NCBI RefSeq assembly: GCF_010726245.1 | Contig: NZ_AP022561.1 | Coordinates: 4,464,001-4,528,000 of the forward strand | Direction: 5' to 3' | DNA length: 64,000 bases | DNA from: Mycolicibacterium aichiense | Lineage (GTDB): Bacteria; Actinomycetota; Actinomycetes; Mycobacteriales; Mycobacteriaceae | Shown: positions 37,349 through 45,992 of the stretch, one piece after another | Layout: every line of letters starts with the position of its first letter | Numbering within the stretch: position 1 is the first letter of the stretch | Notes under the pieces: model-generated | Seen by the model: the letters and a program-made list of their open reading frames with translations, nothing else | What the model was told of the DNA's origin: nothing | Database searches by the model: none | Position numbers and translations under genes: made by a program

Positions 37349-39025
37349 CTACGCACCGCCGCGCCTGTCGCGTTTGGTGCGGTACATCGCTTCGTCGGCA
37401 CGGGAAAGCAGTTGCGCGGCAGTGAGATCAGAGCCCGCCGCGCGCCCGATGCTCGCGCTGATGCTCAGCTCGCGGGAATCGACGTCGAACGGTGTCGATA
37501 GACGGCGACCGATGTGCTCAGCGAGGTCGTCCAGCTGGGAGAGGTCGTGGAGACGTTCGCGGACGACGACGAACTCGTCGCCACCCAGACGGACGACAGT
37601 GTCGGTGTAGCGTGCTGCGGCAGCCAAGCGAATTCCGATCTCGCACAGGACTTTATCGCCCATATCGTGGCCGTAGCGGTCGTTGACGCTCTTGAAATCG
37701 TCGAGATCGATGAACAGTACGCCCACCAGGGTGTTGGTGACTCTTGCCCGGCCGAGAGCGCGGGTGAGGCGATCTTCCAGAACGGTTCGGTTGGGCAGTC
37801 CGGTGAGCGGGTCGGTCAGCGCGGCCTCCTCGAGCTGTGCGACCGCCTTCTTTTGTTGGGTGATGTCCTGGAGCTGAACCAGCGACGAGGAGACGACGCC
37901 GAACTCGTCGGGTAGCCCGACAACGGTGTGCAGGCACCAGACCACCGTCCCGTCCGGCCGGAGGAACTGCCGTTCGCTCTCGTGCTGGGTGCGTTCTCCC
38001 GCGTGAACGGCGGCGATAGCGTCCTCGAACACCGATCCGTCGTCCGTTGCGAACTCCCCTAGTGAGTGCCCGACCAACTGCTCGGCGCTCCTGCCCAGGA
38101 TGCTGCACAGCGCGGGGTTGACCCGGGCCAGCGTCCCGTCCAGCCCGCGCCAGCCGACGCCGATCGTGGCGCGACTCATGGTCACTTCGAACATCCGCAC
38201 CGCGGCATCGCGGGCCCGTTCGGCCTGCACGCGGTCGCTGACGTCGCGGTGAGCGGTGATCATCTGCTGTGGCATGTCACCGTCCACGGGCAGGACGTGC
38301 GCGGTGGTCTCGATCCAGCGGTAATCCCCGTCTGCGTGCCGCATGCGCATCGTGAATCTTCTGACCGCACCGCTGGTGGTCTTCCAGGTCTCCGCCAGCG
38401 AGGCCCGTTCGTCGGGGTGGACCAGATCGATCCCGCGCGTCCCGATGATTGCGTCCGGCTCGAATCCCAGCACGGTCCGCGACGCGGGCGACACCCACAG
38501 GAACGTCGTGTGCTCGACCAGCTGCCAGGCGACCATGTCGGAGCTGTATTCGGCGATCATGCGGAAGAGTCGCTCGGATTCGCGCAGCTGAAGAGCGTGC
38601 AGGGCTTCGCCGCTGACCGGCCGAAAGGCTGCCACCACCGCCCATGGGTGATGTTCGCCGGCCCGGAAGATCGGCACCGCGTCGACGTGAATCCACACAT
38701 GGCGCCCCGCGGCATCACTGCCGGGGCGGTGCACGCCCATTACTTTGTCGCGCACCGCAACTCGGGTGCGCGAAGCGACCATGGCAGGCGCCTCTGCACC
38801 TTCGAGGAATCGGCCGTTTTCGTCCACCGCTGCCCAGCGCGGGTCCTGCGACGTCCGTCCGAGCATCTGGTCGGACGACAATCCGAGGATCTCCTGCGCC
38901 ACTTCGGAGGCGGCGATGATCTCACCGGCGGGGTTCTGAACCACGATGCCGGCATCTGGCGGCAGTGCATCGAAACCCGCCTCTGCCGCCAGCGCATCGA
39001 CGGAGACCTGTGCACCCCCGTCCAC
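37349..39025 (-). CDS. PAS-PAS-PAS-GGDEF diguanylate cyclase
   Basis: 558 residues. Three PAS-like domains: about 20-125 (GIVVQNPAGEIIAASEVAQEILGLSSD), about 155-270 (SDMVAWQLVEHTTFLWVSPA followed by a PAC segment) and about 280-395 (ATIGVGWRGLDGTLARVNPALC). GGDEF domain about 400-556 with the exact signature RLGGDEFVVV and DLDDFKSVNDRYGH upstream, so the enzyme should make c-di-GMP from GTP. There is no EAL domain and no membrane segment. PAS inputs may sense redox state, light or a ligand. Expression from a promoter just upstream of 39025 is possible; 122 bases of non-coding sequence separate it from the next gene. Confidence 0.92.
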   Translation of the reverse strand: MDGGAQVSVDALAAEAGFDALPPDAGIVVQNPAGEIIAASEVAQEILGLSSDQMLGRTSQDPRWAAVDENGRFLEGAEAPAMVASRTRVAVRDKVMGVHRPGSDAAGRHVWIHVDAVPIFRAGEHHPWAVVAAFRPVSGEALHALQLRESERLFRMIAEYSSDMVAWQLVEHTTFLWVSPASRTVLGFEPDAIIGTRGIDLVHPDERASLAETWKTTSGAVRRFTMRMRHADGDYRWIETTAHVLPVDGDMPQQMITAHRDVSDRVQAERARDAAVRMFEVTMSRATIGVGWRGLDGTLARVNPALCSILGRSAEQLVGHSLGEFATDDGSVFEDAIAAVHAGERTQHESERQFLRPDGTVVWCLHTVVGLPDEFGVVSSSLVQLQDITQQKKAVAQLEEAALTDPLTGLPNRTVLEDRLTRALGRARVTNTLVGVLFIDLDDFKSVNDRYGHDMGDKVLCEIGIRLAAAARYTDTVVRLGGDEFVVVRERLHDLSQLDDLAEHIGRRLSTPFDVDSRELSISASIGRAAGSDLTAAQLLSRADEAMYRTKRDRRGGA

Positions 39026-39147
39026 CAGACCCCCTTGGCCGCCACTGACCTTGATTAGCGTGAGTCTAGGTTTCGGCGCCCGCTTCCGGCGTCATAACCC
39101 CGACATCGAATCCCGCTGTCACACATAAGGGTTGCCTTGCTTAAGGG

Positions 39148-39717
39148 TCAGCCCTGCCGAGGTACGTAGCGTAGATGCGCGATGCCGTTGTCGAACGTCT
39201 CGTACCCCTCGAGGCTGAGGTCGAGCCGCACATCGTCGGGTAGTGCGCGCAGGCCGCCGCCCACCACCTTCGGAACCACGAAGAACTGGAATTCCTCGAC
39301 CAGGCCGGCCCGGATCGCGGCGGCCGCGATGGTCGGCCCGAAGATCTCGACCACTCCCGGCGCGTCGTCGACGATTCGCCGCAGCTCGGCCAGGCTCAGG
39401 TCCGGCACCAGACGCACGCGTTGCGACCCGATGTCGTCGTGCGTCAGCGTCGAGGATGCCACCACCTTGTCGATGCGCCGCCAGCGACGGGCGAACTCCT
39501 GCTCCGCCGGCGTCCAGACGTGGTCGTCGGGATCGGTCTCCCAGTACTGCATCAGCTCGAAGGTCCGGCGCCCCAGCACCTCGGTGGACACCTCGCCCAT
39601 CCGCTCGACGTGGACGGCGAACACCGCCCCCTCGGGGGCCGACCATTGGAAGTCGCCGTCGGTGTCGGCGACGTAGCCGTCGATGGACATGCTCGCGGTG
39701 AAGATCAGCTTTCCCAT
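39148..39717 (-). CDS. Dihydrofolate reductase-family (RibD C-terminal domain) protein
   Basis: 189 residues, single domain: MGKLIFTASMSIDGYVADTDGDFQW is the YyaP/RibD-type start, with GRRTFELMQYWE (about 45-56) and VRLVPDLSLAEL next. The C-terminal EEFQFFVVPKVVGGGLRAL is also conserved. Function is unknown for these stand-alone paralogues of the riboflavin deaminase-reductase; NADPH-dependent reduction is likely. It borders the arsenic cassette. Confidence 0.85.
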   Translation of the reverse strand: MGKLIFTASMSIDGYVADTDGDFQWSAPEGAVFAVHVERMGEVSTEVLGRRTFELMQYWETDPDDHVWTPAEQEFARRWRRIDKVVASSTLTHDDIGSQRVRLVPDLSLAELRRIVDDAPGVVEIFGPTIAAAAIRAGLVEEFQFFVVPKVVGGGLRALPDDVRLDLSLEGYETFDNGIAHLRYVPRQG

Positions 39718-39771
39718 GCCATACAGACTCGCTCAGCCGGCGGAATTCATCGGGGAGGCCGACCGGTGTGG

Positions 39772-40200
39772 TCAGCGCACAGCGGCTTCGATGCCGAGTT
39801 CGGCGAGAAGTCCCCGCACGCGCGCCTCGATCTCGTCGCGGATCGGGCGGACGGCGTCGATCTCCTGTCCTGCCGGGTCAGGCAGTTCCCAGTTCTCGTA
39901 ACGCTTTCCAGGAAAAAATGGGCAGGTATCGCCGCAGCCCATGGTGACCACGACGTCGGCCGCCCGGACGATCTCTTCGGTCCACGGCTTCGGGAACTCG
40001 CGCGCGATGTCGATGCCGACCTCGGCCATGACGGCCACGGCGGCCGGGTTGATCTCGTCGGCGGGTTCCGAGCCTCCGGACCACCCCACCGCGTTGTCTG
40101 CGGCGAGGTGGTTGAAGTATCCGAGCGCCATCTGCGACCGTCCGGCGTTGTGGGTGCACAGGAAGAGCACGGTGGGCTTCGTATCGGTGACGTCATTCAT
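39772..40200 (-). CDS. arsC: Arsenate reductase, LMW-phosphatase type
   Basis: 142 residues from ATG 40200. The P-loop LFLCTHNAGRSQMA (about 13-26) has the CX5R catalytic cysteine and arginine, and VVTMGCGDTCPFFPGKRYENWELPDPAG supplies two further cysteines and the general-acid aspartate. It reduces As(V) to As(III), using thioredoxin or mycothiol/mycoredoxin. Its start overlaps the acr3 stop (ATGA), so it is translated with the exporter. Confidence 0.93.
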   Translation of the reverse strand: MNDVTDTKPTVLFLCTHNAGRSQMALGYFNHLAADNAVGWSGGSEPADEINPAAVAVMAEVGIDIAREFPKPWTEEIVRAADVVVTMGCGDTCPFFPGKRYENWELPDPAGQEIDAVRPIRDEIEARVRGLLAELGIEAAVR

Positions 40201-41306
40201 GTCGTGCTCCTGTCGGGCATCGCGGGCGATGGTAGGGCGGTGTTGGTGAAACGCCGTCGTAGTGCGAGGGAGACGTAGACCAACGCAACGAGGACCGGCA
40301 CTTCGATGAGCGGACCGACCACGCCTGCGAGCGCCTGGCCCGAGGTGGCGCCGTAGGTGGCGATCGCGACGGCGATGGCGAGCTCGAAGTTGTTGCCGGC
40401 TGCGGTGAATGCCAGGGTGGTCGTGCGCTGGTAGCCCAGCCCGAGTAGCGCGCCGAGCAGGTATCCCCCGCCCCACATGATCGCGAAATAGGCCAGCAGC
40501 GGGAGCGCGATGCGGACTACGTCCAGCGGGCGACTGGTGATCTGATCACCCTGCAGCGCAAAAAGAATGACGATGGTGAACAGCAACCCATAGAGGGCCC
40601 ACGGTCCGACCCTCGGCAGGAATGAGGACTCGTACCAGGCGCGGCCCTTGGCTTTCTCTCCCAGGCGACGGGACAGATAGCCGGCGAGTAGTGGGATGCC
40701 CAGGAAGATCAGCACCGACTTGGCGATCTGCCACGGTGAGGTACTGATGGTGGTCTGTTCCAGCCCCAGCCAGCCGGGCAGCACGGACAGGTAGAACCAG
40801 CCGAGCACTGCGAACATGACGACCTGGAAGACGGAGTTGAGGGCGACGAGGACGGCGGCGGCTTCGCGATCGCCGCAGGCAAGGTCGTTCCAGATGATGA
40901 CCATCGCAATGCAGCGGGCAAGGCCGACGATGATGAGTCCGGTGCGGTACTCGGGTAGATCGGGCAGCAGGAGCCAGGCCAACGCGAACATCAGCGCGGG
41001 TCCGAGGACCCAGTTCAACAGCAGGGAACTGACGAGAAGTCTGCGGTCCCCGGTGACGGTGTCCAGCCGGTCGTAGCGGACCTTGGCCAGGACCGGGTAC
41101 ATCATGATCAGCAGGCCCAGCGCGATCGGCAGCGAGATGCCGTCGACCTGCACCTTGTCCAGCGCGGCGTTCAGCCCTGGTACCAGGCGGCCCAGGAGTA
41201 GGCCCACCGCCATGGCAAGGCCGATCCAGACCGGCAGGAAGCGGTCCAGCAGCGAGAGCTTCCCGACGACCGCGGTATCGACGCCGGTTGGGGAGGACGC
41301 GTTCAC
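40197..41306 (-). CDS. acr3: Arsenite efflux transporter, ACR3 family
   Basis: 369 residues, ten membrane helices. The conserved cysteine lies in VGLARCIAMVIIWNDLACGD (about residues 130-149), and VALNSVFQVVMFAVLG is the adjacent signature helix. ACR3 exports As(OH)3 using the proton gradient. It lies between cadI (two bases upstream) and arsC. From memory M. tuberculosis has a related cluster, Rv2640c-Rv2643, with the same components. Confidence 0.94.
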   Translation of the reverse strand: MNASSPTGVDTAVVGKLSLLDRFLPVWIGLAMAVGLLLGRLVPGLNAALDKVQVDGISLPIALGLLIMMYPVLAKVRYDRLDTVTGDRRLLVSSLLLNWVLGPALMFALAWLLLPDLPEYRTGLIIVGLARCIAMVIIWNDLACGDREAAAVLVALNSVFQVVMFAVLGWFYLSVLPGWLGLEQTTISTSPWQIAKSVLIFLGIPLLAGYLSRRLGEKAKGRAWYESSFLPRVGPWALYGLLFTIVILFALQGDQITSRPLDVVRIALPLLAYFAIMWGGGYLLGALLGLGYQRTTTLAFTAAGNNFELAIAVAIATYGATSGQALAGVVGPLIEVPVLVALVYVSLALRRRFTNTALPSPAMPDRSTT

Positions 41307-41308
41307 GA

Positions 41309-41788
41309 TCAGCAGCAGGCGTTGGTAGCGGTCGATTCGTCGGCATCGGCAGCGGTGCCGCCACAGCAGACGCCGCCCTCGGCGGTGCCTCCCTCAGCGT
41401 GTTCGGGGCTGTTGCCGAAGGTGTCCGAATCCGCGAGGACGGTATAGACCTCCCATTTCTCCCCGGCGGGACCCGTTACCCACACCTTGTCCTGGGTGGC
41501 GAAGCAGCACGTGGTGCCGATCTCCTCGTCGGTGAACAGACCTTCGCCGGTGAGGCGGGCGATCTCGGCGTGGACGGTCGCGCTGGATTCGACCTCGACA
41601 CCGAGATGGTTGATGGTGCCGCCCTTACCTGGGTTCTCCAGCAGGACAAGCTTCAACGGGGGGTCGACGATGGCGAAGTTCGCGTAACCCGGCTTCACCT
41701 TGGCCGGTTGGGTGTCGAACAGCTTCGAATAGAACGTGATGGCCTCGTCCAGGTCATCGACGTTGAGAGCGAGTTGGGCGCGAGACAT
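41309..41788 (-). CDS. cadI: ArsI/CadI-family metalloenzyme (C-As lyase / cadmium-induced protein)
   Basis: 159 residues of the VOC fold. LNVDDLDEAITFYSKLFDTQPAK begins the domain, and GTTCCFATQDKVWVTGP has the adjacent cysteine pair plus neighbouring residues that bind trivalent organoarsenicals in ArsI. A GVCC pair and terminal NACC add two more thiol pairs. It is nearly identical in layout to Rv2641 (CadI). Family members cleave the carbon-arsenic bond or bind cadmium. First gene of the cadI-acr3-arsC operon; divergent from arsR. Confidence 0.92.
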   Translation of the reverse strand: MSRAQLALNVDDLDEAITFYSKLFDTQPAKVKPGYANFAIVDPPLKLVLLENPGKGGTINHLGVEVESSATVHAEIARLTGEGLFTDEEIGTTCCFATQDKVWVTGPAGEKWEVYTVLADSDTFGNSPEHAEGGTAEGGVCCGGTAADADESTATNACC

Positions 41789-41813
41789 GACGGCTCCTAC
41801 CTATGTGGCTTAT

Positions 41814-41853
41814 GTCGAACTCTGTTCACCGACGATGATGCCACCTCTTCGAC
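41814..41853. promoter_or_regulatory. Divergent ars promoter region with GTCGAA / TTCGAC inverted repeat
   Basis: GTCGAA (41814-41819) and TTCGAC (41848-41853) face each other across a 28-base spacer in the 95-base gap between the starts of cadI and arsR. The two halves are likely ArsR half-sites or parts of overlapping operators. No consensus was confirmed, so this is positional inference. Confidence 0.35.
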
Positions 41854-41883
41854 GTATGTCAACATCCGTGGCAAGATGTGAGC

Positions 41884-42243
41884 ATGCCGAAGACACTGCC
41901 CACAGTGGACATGTCCGCGCCGGTCCGCTGTGCGCCAGTGGCCGCCGGCCCCGTCAGCGATCAGGCGGCACTCGAGATCGCGTTGCGGCTCAAGGCATTA
42001 GCGGACCCGGTTCGGGTCAAGCTGGTCTCATTGCTGTTCGGTTCGGACGCGGGCGAGGTGTGTAGTTGCGACCTGGCAGCGGCGGTCGACCTGAGCGAAT
42101 CAACAGTCAGCCACCATCTTTCTCAGTTGCGTCGGGCAGGTCTGGTCGAATCCGAGCGTCGCGGGATGAACGTCTACCACCGACCTCGCCGCGAAGCGCT
42201 GGTCGCGCTCTGCACAGTGCTGGACCCCAACTGCTGCCGCTAG
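41884..42243 (+). CDS. arsR: ArsR/SmtB-family metalloregulator
   Basis: 119 residues from ATG 41884 (a GTG at 41878 is an alternative). Winged-helix region ALEIALRLKALADPVRVKLVSLL to RRGMNVYHRPR. The cysteine ligands stand in EVCSCDLAAAVDL at the helix-turn-helix, as in type I/II As(III) regulators, with more at PVRCAPV and the terminal CTVLDPNCC, which resembles CmtR/AztR-type C-terminal sites. It should repress the divergent cadI-acr3-arsC operon in the absence of As(III). Confidence 0.9.
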   Translation: MPKTLPTVDMSAPVRCAPVAAGPVSDQAALEIALRLKALADPVRVKLVSLLFGSDAGEVCSCDLAAAVDLSESTVSHHLSQLRRAGLVESERRGMNVYHRPRREALVALCTVLDPNCCR

Positions 42244-42552
42244 GGCCACTCGGCATCCTGCAAGCGACCCACGCGCGGACGATCGATAAATAGCTACAGC
42301 ACCGCGCATCTACGTTGAACCGGAACTCCACCACCTCGCCGTCTGCCCGTTATTTGCGTCCGCCCTCAAACAGGACGAGGCTGGGTCGATGAAACCCCAA
42401 TGGGTGTCGAAGATTCGAAATTGGTGGCTTGACCGCAAATACGGGCCTTCGTACCGACCACCGCACGAACACCGCCACCAGTAGACCGCGCACAGGCGGT
42501 CTCCACTGAGGACGCCAGAGCTGTCTGTCGCTTCCCCGACTTTGTGTTGTGG
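42244..42552. other. Non-coding junction with a diverged second copy of the ychF 3' end
   Basis: No gene is supported in these 309 bases. Bases 42311-42347 match 42556-42592, the end of ychF, in 32 of 37 positions. On the minus strand the five differences all fall at third codon positions and both copies read ADG(D/E)VVEFRFNV, so the shorter copy derives from a functional but different ychF, and no duplication of the resident sequence is needed. The rest contains a weak hairpin near 42488-42507 and nothing else recognisable. Confidence 0.6.
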
Positions 42553-42911
42553 CTAGACGTTGAAGCGGAACTCGACCACGTCGCCGTCGGCCATCACGTA
42601 GTCCTTGCCTTCCATCCGCACCTTGCCCGCCGCCTTGGCGGCGGCCATCGTGCCCGCCTCCACCAAGTCGTCGTAGGACACGACCTCGGCCTTGATGAAG
42701 CCCTTCTCGAAGTCGGTGTGAATGACTCCGGCCGCCTTCGGTGCGACGCGGTGTCCCCGCGCGGTGATATCTGCACATCGTCCGCCTCGGCCGAACGCAC
42801 TCGTCGGCGTCAGTTTGGTCGGCCTCGAGCGTCGGGCAGCGGGACGACGCCCTCATTCGGCTCGATCGTCGCGAACGGGTAGTTGGCTGCCAGCACATTG
42901 TTGCGGGTCAG
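42553..42911 (-). pseudogene. ychF: ychF remnant with internal deletion (redox-regulated Obg-like ATPase)
   Basis: At the 3' end (42744 to 42553, minus) an in-frame 63-residue piece from [12 protein letters not shown] to VVEFRFNV is the YchF TGS-domain C-terminus with its stop. At 42911-42831 the minus strand reads [20 protein letters not shown] and then GVVPLPD, the YchF segment following the P-loop. The P-loop itself and roughly 260 internal residues are missing, and a two-base frameshift lies just before APKAAG. YchF is normally about 360 residues. In M. tuberculosis Rv1112 (ychF) lies beside Rv1111c, as this remnant does beside its homologue. A working copy must exist elsewhere if the gene is needed. 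Confidence 0.88.
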
Positions 42912-43081
42912 CGACCTCAGAACAGCGGTCGATTGTTCCCACCGCATGAGGCACGACCGACGATTCCGAGGGCTCAGCCGCTCAGCACGAGCGAACAGTC
43001 AGGAGAAAGCCCCGGACGACGATTTCCGTCTAGCGGCCCCGCTGACGGTCCACATTCAGCCGGAGCCGGTACGGTCTACGT

Positions 43082-44230
43082 GTGTCAGCACAGCGAGCGA
43101 GGTCCTCCGTGGCGCCCGCACACCGCTCGGCGCACCCGAACCTGTCCGGCGTGCCATGGTGGGCCGCCGTCCTGATTGCTGTGATCGCCACCACAATTGG
43201 CTTCGCCTTCGATGCCGGCTCCGGCAACAAGGAACTCGGCAACGTTTTCGCCGCCATGTACGCGCTCGGCTGTGTGGCGGCCGTTCTCGCGGTGCGCCAC
43301 TCCAGTATTTTCACGGCCGTCATTCAGCCTCCGCTGATCCTGTTCGTGATGGTGCCGGGCTCCTACTTCCTGTTCCACGGCGCAGCGTTCACCGGCGTCA
43401 AGGACACTCTGATCAATTTCGGCTACCCGCTGATCGAACGCTTCCCGCTGATGCTGTTCACCTCGGCCGGCGTTCTGCTAATCGGGTTGGTGCGCTGGTA
43501 TTTCGGAATGTCGGCCAAATCGTCGGCGACGGCCCGCCACGACGGCGACGACGAAACCGCTGCGGGCCCCGGCCTGTTCGCGGGGCTGGCGGCCAAGTTC
43601 TCGTCGGTGCTCCAGCGCGGTGACGTCGATGACGACGATGACGACGCCGACGAGGCGCCCAAACGCAAACACGGCATCGACCGGCCCGCGACCGCGCAAC
43701 GGCGTCCCCGCTCGGAACGGCCCGCCAAGCGTCCGGCACCGACCCGCTCGCGGCACGCCCGTCCCCCGCTCGAGGACATCACCGAGGCGCCCGAACGGCC
43801 CCGCCGCCAGTCGTCCCGTCGCCGTCCCGTCGACGCCGAGCCCGACGCACTCGACTATCCCGAGACTCCGCGACGCCGCCGCCAGCCGCCGCGTGATCCG
43901 AACAGCCGCACGTCGTCTCGGCGTGAGCCGCGTGAGCCCCGTGAGCCCCGTGAGGCCCGCGACCGCAGGGACCCCTACGGCTCACCCCCGCGGCGCAGCA
44001 GCCGATTCGAGCCGTACGAGCCCTATCCGTCCTACGAGCCGTACCCGCCGTACGAACCGCCGACCCGGCAACGCCCGCCCGGACGGACGAACGGCGACAG
44101 CGACACCCATCACCCGGTGTCGAGGGTGCGTTATCGCGGTGACGTCGATCCGGAGCCGGGCCGCCAGCCGAGGTCGCGTCGCCCGAGTGCGAATGACTGG
44201 GACGCCGAATCGTGGCGCCCCGACCGCTGA
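43082..44230 (+). CDS. DUF6542 membrane protein with long repetitive tail (Rv1111c-like)
   Basis: 382 residues from GTG 43082. Four hydrophobic helices (about 22-42, 50-68, 75-95 and 120-140) form the DUF6542 part, typified by VPWWAAVLIAVIATTIGFAFD. Residues 170-382 are disordered, rich in Arg, Pro, Asp and Glu, with short repeats such as REPREPREPREAR and EPYEPYPSYEPYPPYEPP. Function is unknown; envelope or division roles have been suggested for similar proteins but nothing here shows this. It is adjacent to the ychF remnant, matching the Mtb arrangement. Confidence 0.8.
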   Translation: MSAQRARSSVAPAHRSAHPNLSGVPWWAAVLIAVIATTIGFAFDAGSGNKELGNVFAAMYALGCVAAVLAVRHSSIFTAVIQPPLILFVMVPGSYFLFHGAAFTGVKDTLINFGYPLIERFPLMLFTSAGVLLIGLVRWYFGMSAKSSATARHDGDDETAAGPGLFAGLAAKFSSVLQRGDVDDDDDDADEAPKRKHGIDRPATAQRRPRSERPAKRPAPTRSRHARPPLEDITEAPERPRRQSSRRRPVDAEPDALDYPETPRRRRQPPRDPNSRTSSRREPREPREPREARDRRDPYGSPPRRSSRFEPYEPYPSYEPYPPYEPPTRQRPPGRTNGDSDTHHPVSRVRYRGDVDPEPGRQPRSRRPSANDWDAESWRPDR

Positions 44231-44351
44231 CCGAACCCGGTTCAACGGCGCCTTCGGTGCGCCCGCGCCGACAGTAACCCCACGGCGAGGAAACGCCTGG
44301 ATTACCGCCATGGCGTTACTCTCGGCAGGTCCCGAGCGGTGAGTCGCAGAA

Positions 44352-45353
44352 CTAACTGCGGGCGGGCCGGATCTCCCGCGGCAGCGCGAACACCAGCGTC
44401 TCATTGGCCGTGGTAACCGTCTGCACAGTGCCGTAGCCGTATTCGGCCAGCCGGTCGAGCACCCCGCGCACCAGCACCTCGGGAACCGAGGCACCCGATG
44501 TCACGCCGACAGTCGTTACTCCCGACAACCAGGCCGGGTCGATGTCGTCGGCGTAGTCGACGAGCTTGGCCGCTTTCGAGCCGGCGCCTAGCGCCACCTC
44601 GACCAGCCGCACCGAGTTCGACGAATTTCGCGAGCCGACAACGATCACCAGATCGCACTCCGGCGCCATCGCTTTGACCGCGCCCTGCCGGTTCTGGGTG
44701 GCGTAGCAGATGTCGTCGCTGGGCGGGTCCTGCAGCGTCGGGAACTTCTCCCGCAGCCGTCGCACCGTCTCCATGGTCTCGTCGACGCTCAGCGTGGTCT
44801 GGGACAGCCAGATCACCTTGTTCGGATCGCGCACCGTCACCTTGTCCACGGCGTCCGGGTTGTCGACCACCTGAACGTGCTCGGGCGCCTCACCGGCGGT
44901 GCCGACAACCTCCTCGTGACCCTCGTGGCCGACGAGCAGGATGTCGTAATCGTCGCGGGCGAACCGCTTGGCCTCGTTGTGGACCTTGGTGACCAGCGGG
45001 CAGGTCGCGTCGATGGTCTGCAGATTGCGGGCCGCCGCCTCCTCGTGCACGGTCGGCGCCACACCGTGGGCGGAGAACACGACGATGGCGCCTTCCGGCA
45101 CCTCGTCGGTCTGCTCGACGAACACCGCACCGGCTTTGGCCAGGGTGTCCACCACGTAGCGGTTGTGCACGATCTCGTGGCGTACGTAGACCGGCGCGCC
45201 GTGCTTCTCCAGGGCGCGTTCGACGGTCTCCACCGCGCGGTCCACGCCCGCGCAGTAACCGCGCGGTTCGGCCAGCAGCACCCGCTTGCCGGTTACGGGC
45301 CCGGTAGCCGTACTGGCGGCACCGGGAATCCCCATGTTGACGGTAGGCGGCAT
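44352..45353 (-). CDS. ispH: 4-hydroxy-3-methylbut-2-enyl diphosphate reductase (IspH/LytB)
   Basis: 333 residues from ATG 45353. The three [4Fe-4S] cysteines are in [22 protein letters not shown] and [11 protein letters not shown]; the substrate histidines are in HEIVHN and SAHGVAP, and TSGASVPE is the late signature. It carries out the last step of the non-mevalonate isoprenoid pathway, giving IPP and DMAPP. The frame extends far upstream, but inside the divergent neighbouring gene. Essential; conserved position next to Rv1109c-like gene. Confidence 0.95.
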   Translation of the reverse strand: MPPTVNMGIPGAASTATGPVTGKRVLLAEPRGYCAGVDRAVETVERALEKHGAPVYVRHEIVHNRYVVDTLAKAGAVFVEQTDEVPEGAIVVFSAHGVAPTVHEEAAARNLQTIDATCPLVTKVHNEAKRFARDDYDILLVGHEGHEEVVGTAGEAPEHVQVVDNPDAVDKVTVRDPNKVIWLSQTTLSVDETMETVRRLREKFPTLQDPPSDDICYATQNRQGAVKAMAPECDLVIVVGSRNSSNSVRLVEVALGAGSKAAKLVDYADDIDPAWLSGVTTVGVTSGASVPEVLVRGVLDRLAEYGYGTVQTVTTANETLVFALPREIRPARS

Positions 45354-45407
45354 GGTTTCCAGGGTACGTTCCCGCAACGCGGCGGGGCCAGCCGTAGGCT
45401 GTCTGCC

Positions 45408-45992
45408 ATGGCAACAGCACCATATGGGGTTCGTCTGCTGGTCGGCGCCGCCGTGACCGCCATCGAGGAAACCCGCAAGCTGCCCTCCACGATCCTGATG
45501 TATCCGATGACGGTGGCGAGCAACATCGCGCACATCGTGATGAAGGTTCAGCAGGACCTGGCCGACCTGGTGATCAAGGGCGACAGCGCCCTGGAGAACA
45601 TCTTCCCGCCGAAGGACGAGCAGCCCGAGTGGGCGACCTTCGACGAGGACTCCGCCAGCGAGGACGACGACGCGCCCGTGCACGACGGGGAGCGTCTCAC
45701 CGAGGGCCGGTTCGCGCTGTACAGCACTACCGACGGCGTCGAGCCGAAGTCGCAGTCTTCGGCCCAGGCCTCGTCGCAGCCCTCGTCTCGGGCAACGGCC
45801 ACCAAGAGTGCGCCGCCGATCGCCGAGGAGCTCGACTACGAGTCGCTGACCCTGGCGCAACTGCGCGCCCGGCTGCAATCGCTCAGCGTGGCCGACCTCG
45901 AAGCCCTGCTGGCCTACGAGGAAGCCTCCAAGGCCCGCGCCCCGTTCCAGACGCTGCTGGCCAACAGGATCACCCGCGCGTCCGCCAAGTGA
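45408..45992 (+). CDS. Lipid-droplet-associated protein (Rv1109c-like)
   Basis: 194 residues from ATG 45408. Residues 1-60 form an amphipathic/hydrophobic region ([35 protein letters not shown]), followed by an acidic disordered linker with Ser/Thr/Gln repeats and a C-terminal helical pair ([29 protein letters not shown]). From memory Rv1109c and its homologues are reported to bind lipid droplets. Its stop overlaps the xseA start by four bases (GTGA), which ties it to the xseAB operon. Confidence 0.78.
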   Translation: MATAPYGVRLLVGAAVTAIEETRKLPSTILMYPMTVASNIAHIVMKVQQDLADLVIKGDSALENIFPPKDEQPEWATFDEDSASEDDDAPVHDGERLTEGRFALYSTTDGVEPKSQSSAQASSQPSSRATATKSAPPIAEELDYESLTLAQLRARLQSLSVADLEALLAYEEASKARAPFQTLLANRITRASAK

